Shown here one piece after another: positions 12,732-17,753 of a stretch of 17,753 nt of DNA. The notes beneath the pieces are model-generated. The model was not told the DNA's origin, searched no databases, and saw only the letters and a program-made list of their open reading frames with translations. Within the stretch, counting starts at the first letter, position 1, and every line of letters starts with the position of its first letter. Source of the DNA: Chitinophaga pinensis (lineage in GTDB: Bacteria > Bacteroidota > Bacteroidia > NS11-12g > UBA9320); NCBI GenBank assembly GCA_945890595.1, contig CAMDCQ010000027.1, forward strand, positions 1 to 17,753, written 5' to 3'. The position numbers and the translations under genes are program-made.

Positions 12732-15023
12732 ATGCGAATTTTTTATCTTCTACTATTCATAAATACCTTAGTTTTTAGTGCTTTAGCTCAAAAAAATACA
12801 CGGGGTAAAGTGGTGGATCAGGATGAAAATCCAATACCCTTTGTCAAAGTACAAGAACCTGAAACCGGAAATGCAGGGTATACTAACGATCAAGGCGAAT
12901 TTATTCTAAGTTATTTTGAAAGTGATAGTAAGTTAATTTTTACCGCTGTCGGCTACGACACATTGTATTTAGCGCTTCCCTATGATAAGTACACTACGGT
13001 TTTTATGTCTGCAAAAGAAAATACCAATCCCTATCACATGGGTTTTATGGTAGGCTTTTTAGATTTTAAGAATAAAAACAAAAATAAAAACCTGGAAAAT
13101 ATGACCTATTTTTTGGGAGAATCTGACATTAATAGGCAACTACAAATGTTACCCGGCATAGAACAAGGCTCAGAGGGCTACAGTAATTTATTTGTGCGTG
13201 GGGGTGAGGTAGATCAAAATTTGATGCTGTATAATGGAACGCCTATTTACAATTCGAACCACATCTTTGGGCTTTCATCGGTTTTTCACCAACGTAGTAT
13301 TGCAAATACTGGAATATCGCGTGGTATTTCTTCTGCTAAATACGGTGGAAGATTATCGTCGACTATTTCACTGGAAAGCAGCAAAACTGGAAGTTACAGT
13401 GGCGTAAAAGGTGAATTTGAAATGACACCCATCAACGCAGGCATTTACATCGAAAGCATCAAAAAAGATTTGAGCTATTTTACCTTGTCTGCTCGACGTT
13501 CTTGGATAGATTTACTTATACCCGCTGAGTCTAGACAACGAAGTGTGAACGCTAATATTTACGATTACCAAATAGGCTACGGTAAATATTTGAAAAATGG
13601 AGATAAGCTAGATTTTAGTTTTATGAATACTCGGGATTTGTATTTTGTTTCCTTAGAAACCTCTGATACGGCAAATGGCAACATCCCCATAACCTATGGA
13701 ATAACTCAAAAATGGTATAATGTACTAGCATCCGTTAATTATACCGAACAAGTTTCTAGTCAGCTTAAAAGAATACATTCTATTCATTATTCAAGTTATA
13801 AAAATAAAAACGACTACAGTCAAGAAACGTTTGATTTCAACCTTTCGGTCAATCCGTTAGTAGAAGAAAAACTGCAACGTGGTATCCGAGACATCGGATT
13901 AAAAACAGATTGGGAATATGCCTACTCAAATGAGCATCACCTTAGTTTTGGATGGCAAAATACCTTTAGACAATTCCTACTAGGGGCTAATAATTTGGTT
14001 TCTCAAAACTATCCGAACCAAAATGATATCGATACCATAGTGGGTAATCCCAATTATGAAACCAGTATTGAGAGTAGTTTTTATGGCGAAGACAAATTCG
14101 TTTTTAGTAAAAACACTACACTGGATGGTGGCTTACGAGCAACTATTTATTCGTTTGCAGGATTCACTAAATTGGTTGTGGAACCCCGATTTCATTTAAC
14201 CTACTTCCTAGCAAATAATGACGTATTCAAAGCGGCATATAACCGACACAATCAATTTGTAAATCAGTTAAACCTAGGAAGATCTGGAAGTCCTGATAAT
14301 ATATGGGTACCCGCTACTCGCGAAATTTTACCCCAAAATTCTGATATAGTAGAAGTAGGCTATGAGCGTAAATTAGGCAGACAATTCAGCGGAACGTTAA
14401 ATGCGTACTACAAAAATATGCGAAACCTATCTGCTGTTTCTAATTTAAACGACGCTTCAAATCCAGAAAAAGATTGGAGAAGTAGTGTGGTGCAAGGCAG
14501 CGGAAAATCCTATGGTATTGAAGTTATGTTTCAAAAAAGCAAAGGTGACTTTACAGGATGGATAAGCTATGCATACAGTAAATCTGTGAGAACATTTCCT
14601 GATTTATATGCCAATGAATTCTTGTTTACGTTTGATAGACCACACATGGCGAAAGTATATTGCAATTACACCAACGAATACTCAATCTGGAACTTTAGTT
14701 TTAATTATTTAGTAGGAAGCGGTCAATTATTTACCCTTCCAATTGGTAAATTTAGAGATATCAACGGCCAACTGCAATTGGAATATAACACTTTAAATAA
14801 TTATAGGAGTCCGCTTTATCAGCGATTAGATATCAGTGCGGGACGTAAAAACATTAATTCGTCGTTAAGCTCAGAATGGCGATTCTTTGTTTACAATGTA
14901 TTATCCAATAAGAATCCGCTGTATGTGAATGCTGATTTTACAAATACCAGTTACACCGAGCTGGTTATCAATAGAAACTACCTCGCTTTTGTTCCAGGAG
15001 TGTCGTACATTATTAAATTTTAA
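12732..15023 (+). CDS. TonB-dependent outer-membrane receptor (DUF4249-linked type)
   Basis: A 763-residue receptor. Signal peptide MRIFYLLLFINTLVFSALAQ; carboxypeptidase-like regulatory domain (about 22-93: RGKVVDQDENPIPFVKV, GYTNDQGEFILSY); a Lys-Asn repeat linker (113-120); a plug domain (about 122-225: QMLPGIEQGSEGYSNLFVRG, QNLMLYNGTPIYNSNHIFG, GISSAKYGGRLSS); then a 22-strand-type barrel to the C-terminal aromatic VPGVSYIIKF. Ligands are taken up across the outer membrane using TonB-ExbBD energy; the substrate is not predictable, and no degradative enzymes lie nearby. The ATG at 12732 is chosen over a TTG six bases upstream. The DUF4249 lipoprotein starts 6 bases after the stop, so the pair forms a SusCD-like receptor/lipoprotein unit. 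The short overall length (SusC proteins are about 1,000 residues) fits the DUF4249-linked class. Confidence 0.93.
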   Translation: MRIFYLLLFINTLVFSALAQKNTRGKVVDQDENPIPFVKVQEPETGNAGYTNDQGEFILSYFESDSKLIFTAVGYDTLYLALPYDKYTTVFMSAKENTNPYHMGFMVGFLDFKNKNKNKNLENMTYFLGESDINRQLQMLPGIEQGSEGYSNLFVRGGEVDQNLMLYNGTPIYNSNHIFGLSSVFHQRSIANTGISRGISSAKYGGRLSSTISLESSKTGSYSGVKGEFEMTPINAGIYIESIKKDLSYFTLSARRSWIDLLIPAESRQRSVNANIYDYQIGYGKYLKNGDKLDFSFMNTRDLYFVSLETSDTANGNIPITYGITQKWYNVLASVNYTEQVSSQLKRIHSIHYSSYKNKNDYSQETFDFNLSVNPLVEEKLQRGIRDIGLKTDWEYAYSNEHHLSFGWQNTFRQFLLGANNLVSQNYPNQNDIDTIVGNPNYETSIESSFYGEDKFVFSKNTTLDGGLRATIYSFAGFTKLVVEPRFHLTYFLANNDVFKAAYNRHNQFVNQLNLGRSGSPDNIWVPATREILPQNSDIVEVGYERKLGRQFSGTLNAYYKNMRNLSAVSNLNDASNPEKDWRSSVVQGSGKSYGIEVMFQKSKGDFTGWISYAYSKSVRTFPDLYANEFLFTFDRPHMAKVYCNYTNEYSIWNFSFNYLVGSGQLFTLPIGKFRDINGQLQLEYNTLNNYRSPLYQRLDISAGRKNINSSLSSEWRFFVYNVLSNKNPLYVNADFTNTSYTELVINRNYLAFVPGVSYIIKF
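13068..13091 (+). repeat. Short A-rich hexamer repeat encoding (Lys-Asn)4
   Basis: Four tandem, slightly diverged hexamers of the type AAAAAC/AAAAAT encode Lys-Asn four times (residues 113-120 of the receptor) between its regulatory domain and plug. Changes by whole hexamers would keep frame; single-base slippage in the A-runs would not. Confidence 0.7.
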
Positions 15024-15029
15024 GAGAAT

Positions 15030-15938
15030 ATGAAACGTATGAATTTAAAACCAATCAACACGATAATCTTACTAACGGTTACCTTGCTAACCAGTTGTTT
15101 ATCGGATACCGTAAAACCAGATATACTGTTAAACTATACCCCTAAAATCACGGTCAATACCGATTTTAATAATATTTGGGTTGCAGGCATGCCCGTATCG
15201 CTTGAGATCACAACAAGCGAAGGCTCTATTGCCAGCGAACTGCCTAAAATACTAAAAGACGCAACAGTAGAATACGTAGCAACCGATGGATCTAAAGGTA
15301 GCTTACTATACAATGCGGCTAAAGAGCAATATGTTACAACCAAATCATTTACACCAGGCACTGCAGTTCAATTAAACATTAAGCACCCTTCCTATCCTTC
15401 CGTAAGATCATTAGTGCTTTTTCCAGAGACCATAAAGCCAACAGGTGCCCTTAGCATTGCGGGTGGATTAGATACATCGGGTAATCCTGCTGACAAATTA
15501 GCCATTATTTTTGCAGACAACGGTGGTGTTAATAATTATTACAAAATCAATCTGTATTATTTTAATAAATCTATTTCTTCATGGGTTCCTTTAGCTGTTC
15601 CCCGTACCGATCCATCATTAGCAGGATATAACTCTATCGTTCAAAATGACGGAGGAATTCTGTTTTCAGATGATTTATTCAATGGCAAATCAAAAACAAT
15701 TACCATGAATGTGCCCTTAGGCTATGTAATTACTAACCCAGGAGATAAATATAAAATAACCTTCTCCAGTATATCTGAGGACTTATTTCTGTATTACAAA
15801 TCGCTACAACGCGCACAAGATGCAAAGGCAATTAATTTTCAAGGTGGATACAATAATGCGGTGGTGATTCACAGCAATATAGACGGAGGACTGGGCATTA
15901 TAGGAACCCAATCAAAGGAAGATGTGATTTTAAAATAA
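15030..15938 (+). CDS. DUF4249 family outer-membrane lipoprotein
   Basis: A 302-residue lipoprotein. The signal peptide ends in a lipobox with the lipidated Cys at residue 23 (TLLTSC), followed by beta-rich immunoglobulin-like sequence (YTPKITVNTDFNN, VEYVATDGSKGSLLYN, TAVQLNIKHPSYPSV) and a C-terminal half with SISEDLFLYYKSLQRAQDA, typical of DUF4249 (PF14054). DUF4249 genes are regularly found directly downstream of TonB-dependent receptors in Bacteroidota, and they are thought to act as surface-exposed partners of the receptor in the manner of SusD; the exact role is not established. Here the start lies 6 bases after the receptor's stop. A second ATG three codons in (15039) is an alternative start and does not alter the lipobox. 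The gene ends in a 10-base AT palindrome (15927-15936) too weak to be called a terminator. Confidence 0.9.
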   Translation: MKRMNLKPINTIILLTVTLLTSCLSDTVKPDILLNYTPKITVNTDFNNIWVAGMPVSLEITTSEGSIASELPKILKDATVEYVATDGSKGSLLYNAAKEQYVTTKSFTPGTAVQLNIKHPSYPSVRSLVLFPETIKPTGALSIAGGLDTSGNPADKLAIIFADNGGVNNYYKINLYYFNKSISSWVPLAVPRTDPSLAGYNSIVQNDGGILFSDDLFNGKSKTITMNVPLGYVITNPGDKYKITFSSISEDLFLYYKSLQRAQDAKAINFQGGYNNAVVIHSNIDGGLGIIGTQSKEDVILK

Positions 15939-15948
15939 ATCCACATAC

Positions 15949-15981
15949 TTTTGACCGAGAAAACAGTACACACTAATTTTG
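15949..15981 (+). promoter_or_regulatory. Strong candidate promoter for the second TBDR
   Basis: TTTTG (15949-15953), exactly 20 bases, then TAATTTTG (15974-15981), a full match to the Bacteroidota sigma-A consensus. Transcription would start near 15987, giving a leader of about 24 bases before the ATG at 16011. It is the best promoter in the window and suggests that the second receptor is expressed separately from the upstream pair. Confidence 0.6.
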
Positions 15982-16010
15982 TTAGCTAGCTTAAGGACAG
16001 TAGTTTATTA

Positions 16011-17753
16011 ATGATAAAAAAAGGAATTTTACTTGGATTGATGATGGCTTTTTTTAGTCTTGCTCATGCACAATCTGGAGTGTTGAGAGGATTTGTATTA
16101 GACGCACAATCAGGAAATCCAATAAGTGGGGCTATCGTAAAGCTGAAAGGAAATAATCAAGGAGCCTACTCAGACGATAGAGGATTTTACACTATTCCCA
16201 ACCTAAACGAAGGTACGTTTATGGTGGTAGCGAGCTACGTGGGTACAGATCCTGCAGAGCAAGAAGTCAGCGTTAAAAACGAACAAATTACCACACAAAA
16301 TTTTTACATCATCTTAAGCGGTGGCCAAGAGTTAGGTTCTGTAAGTGTTTCGGCCGAAAAAATAAGAAAAAGCAAAGAAGTAAATATCTCAAAAACCACG
16401 ATTAAGCCAATACAACTTACCCGTATTCCTTCCGTGGGAGGTGAGCCTGATTTGGTACAATATTTACAAGTATTACCGGGAGTTGTTTTTTCAGGAGATC
16501 AAGGCGGACAGCTCTATATTAGAGGTGGGTCACCGGTTATGAATAAAGTACTATTGGACGGATTAACCGTATATAACCCATTTCACAGTATCGGTTTATT
16601 TTCAGTTTTTGATAGCGATATTTTAAAGTCGGTAGATGTTTATTCTGCAGGATTTAGCGCTGAATATGGCGGTAGAGTATCGGCTATTGTAGATGTCAAA
16701 ACCAAAGATGGAAGCAAAACCGGTCTGCATGGTAAGGTAAATAGCAGTCCATTTAATTCTAAAATCATGCTGGAAGGTCCGCTAAAGAAGTATGAGGTAG
16801 GCAAAAACAGTACGAGCTTTATAATGTCCTACAAAAACTCGTATTTAGACCAATCTGCCCCTGTTATCTATCCGTACATCAACGATGGCAAATTACCATA
16901 CTCGTTTAGTGATTTCTACGGTAAACTTTCGTTTAACGCCGCAACAGGAAGTAATTTTCACGTATTTGGTTTTGATTTTTCAGACAAAGTAGCGTTTGAA
17001 AATAGCTCTGCCTATAATTGGAAGTCGAGAGGTTTAGGTACGAAGTTTTTATTAGTACCTAACAACAGCAAAACACTTATAGACGGCGGCGTAACCTATA
17101 GTAACTACCTTATACAACAGGATGAGCAAGACAATAAACCACGTAAATCAGGTATCAATGGATTTAATGTAAATCTGACCTTTTCGCGATTTTTATCCGA
17201 GTATGATAACTTGAAATACGGGGTAGAAATGAACGGATTTCAAACCAATTTTGAAATATACAATACCTTAGGTAGACGCATTAGCCAACTCGAAAACACC
17301 AGTGAAATAAGTGCTTTTGCCAATTATCTTAAAAATTTTAATAAGAAATTATTACTCGAAAGTGGTATTCGTATTCAGCGGTATTCTACCTTATCCGAAA
17401 CACGATTTGAGCCCAGAATCCGTATGAAATATAATTTCAACACTCGTTGGCGATTTAAGGCTTCAACCGGGTTATACTCTCAGAATTTGATGAGTGCTGT
17501 GAGTGATAGAGATGTGGTAAATCTATTTTATGGGTTTTTAAGTGGCCCAGAAGACTTGCCAGAAACCTTTATGGGCAAACCGGTGGTTTCGAGCTTACAA
17601 AAAGCACGACACGCTGTAGCGGGTTTTGAATATGATGTGAATTCCATTTCTGAAATCAATATAGAAGGCTACATCAAACAGTTTAATCAATTAACAAACA
17701 TCAACCGGGATAAAATATTTGATAATACACCCGAGAACCAAAACAGACCTTCG
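16011..17753 (+). CDS. TonB-dependent outer-membrane receptor, second copy (3' end outside window)
   Basis: The frame is open from an ATG at 16011 to the last base of the window (581 residues, no stop). Signal peptide MIKKGILLGLMMAFFSLAHAQ; carboxypeptidase-like regulatory domain (about 23-105: RGFVLDAQSGNPISGAIVKL, SDDRGFYTIPNL); plug domain (about 125-235: QVLPGVVFSGDQGGQLYIRG, KVLLDGLTVYNPFHSIGLF, GFSAEYGGRVSAIVDVKT); then barrel strands to the edge. It has the same architecture and plug motifs as the receptor at 12732-15023, but the sequences differ widely, and it lacks the Lys-Asn linker. From the order of its neighbour, another DUF4249 or similar lipoprotein gene may follow outside the window. 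It has its own promoter 30 bases upstream. Substrate unknown. Confidence 0.93.
   Translation, partial: MIKKGILLGLMMAFFSLAHAQSGVLRGFVLDAQSGNPISGAIVKLKGNNQGAYSDDRGFYTIPNLNEGTFMVVASYVGTDPAEQEVSVKNEQITTQNFYIILSGGQELGSVSVSAEKIRKSKEVNISKTTIKPIQLTRIPSVGGEPDLVQYLQVLPGVVFSGDQGGQLYIRGGSPVMNKVLLDGLTVYNPFHSIGLFSVFDSDILKSVDVYSAGFSAEYGGRVSAIVDVKTKDGSKTGLHGKVNSSPFNSKIMLEGPLKKYEVGKNSTSFIMSYKNSYLDQSAPVIYPYINDGKLPYSFSDFYGKLSFNAATGSNFHVFGFDFSDKVAFENSSAYNWKSRGLGTKFLLVPNNSKTLIDGGVTYSNYLIQQDEQDNKPRKSGINGFNVNLTFSRFLSEYDNLKYGVEMNGFQTNFEIYNTLGRRISQLENTSEISAFANYLKNFNKKLLLESGIRIQRYSTLSETRFEPRIRMKYNFNTRWRFKASTGLYSQNLMSAVSDRDVVNLFYGFLSGPEDLPETFMGKPVVSSLQKARHAVAGFEYDVNSISEINIEGYIKQFNQLTNINRDKIFDNTPENQNRPS

Noticed and set aside
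15927..15936. ATTTTAAAAT palindrome as a terminator after the DUF4249 gene
   Set aside because: It has no loop and no GC stem, and it lies within the coding end. It is ordinary AT-rich sequence.

Overview
The window looks like a piece of a Bacteroidota chromosome, most likely Flavobacteriales. The evidence is a moderately AT-rich sequence, almost no Shine-Dalgarno signals, TTTG / TAnnTTTG-type promoters, and lineage-typical families (DUF2400/TIGR02757, YwqK-like MORN_2 repeats, DUF4249 lipoproteins paired with TonB-dependent receptors, PafA-type phosphatase). It is densely coded. The largest gap between genes is about 159 bases (469-627), so there is no gene-free stretch over 300 bases. I see no tRNA, rRNA, insertion sequence, integrase or CRISPR array.

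Layout. (1) 1-468, minus: 5' part of an unrecognised protein cut by the window edge. (2) 628-1371, plus: DUF2400/TIGR02757 protein, whose stop codon overlaps that of the convergent pentapeptide-repeat protein (1368-1934). (3) 5921 down to 1368, minus: a compact run of NfeD-type membrane serine protease, a 139-residue secreted protein of unknown function, a GT9 heptosyltransferase-like glycosyltransferase, a secreted YwqK/MORN_2 repeat protein and the pentapeptide protein. The first three are tightly packed (4-base gap, then an ATGA stop/start overlap). (4) 6008-10979, plus: LysM protein, O-antigen ligase/polymerase-like membrane protein (11-base overlap), outer-membrane beta-barrel-like protein, and polyphosphate kinase 1. 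(5) 12625-10988, minus: PafA-type alkaline phosphatase, convergent with ppk1 across only 8 bases. (6) 12732-15938, plus: TonB-dependent receptor with its DUF4249 lipoprotein. (7) 16011 onward, plus: a second TonB-dependent receptor behind its own well-formed promoter, cut by the window end.

Together the genes read as cell-envelope and nutrient-acquisition housekeeping: surface glycan assembly (GT9, ligase), peptidoglycan-binding and membrane quality control (LysM, NfeD), phosphate handling (PPK1, PafA) and outer-membrane import (two TBDRs, DUF4249). I found no convincing wholly new system. The best leads are the unknown secreted protein inside the NfeD-GT9 cluster, the LysM-ligase overlap, and the ppk1/pafA convergent pair. 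Several genes were re-started at ATG codons just inside slightly longer open frames; reasons are given per gene.
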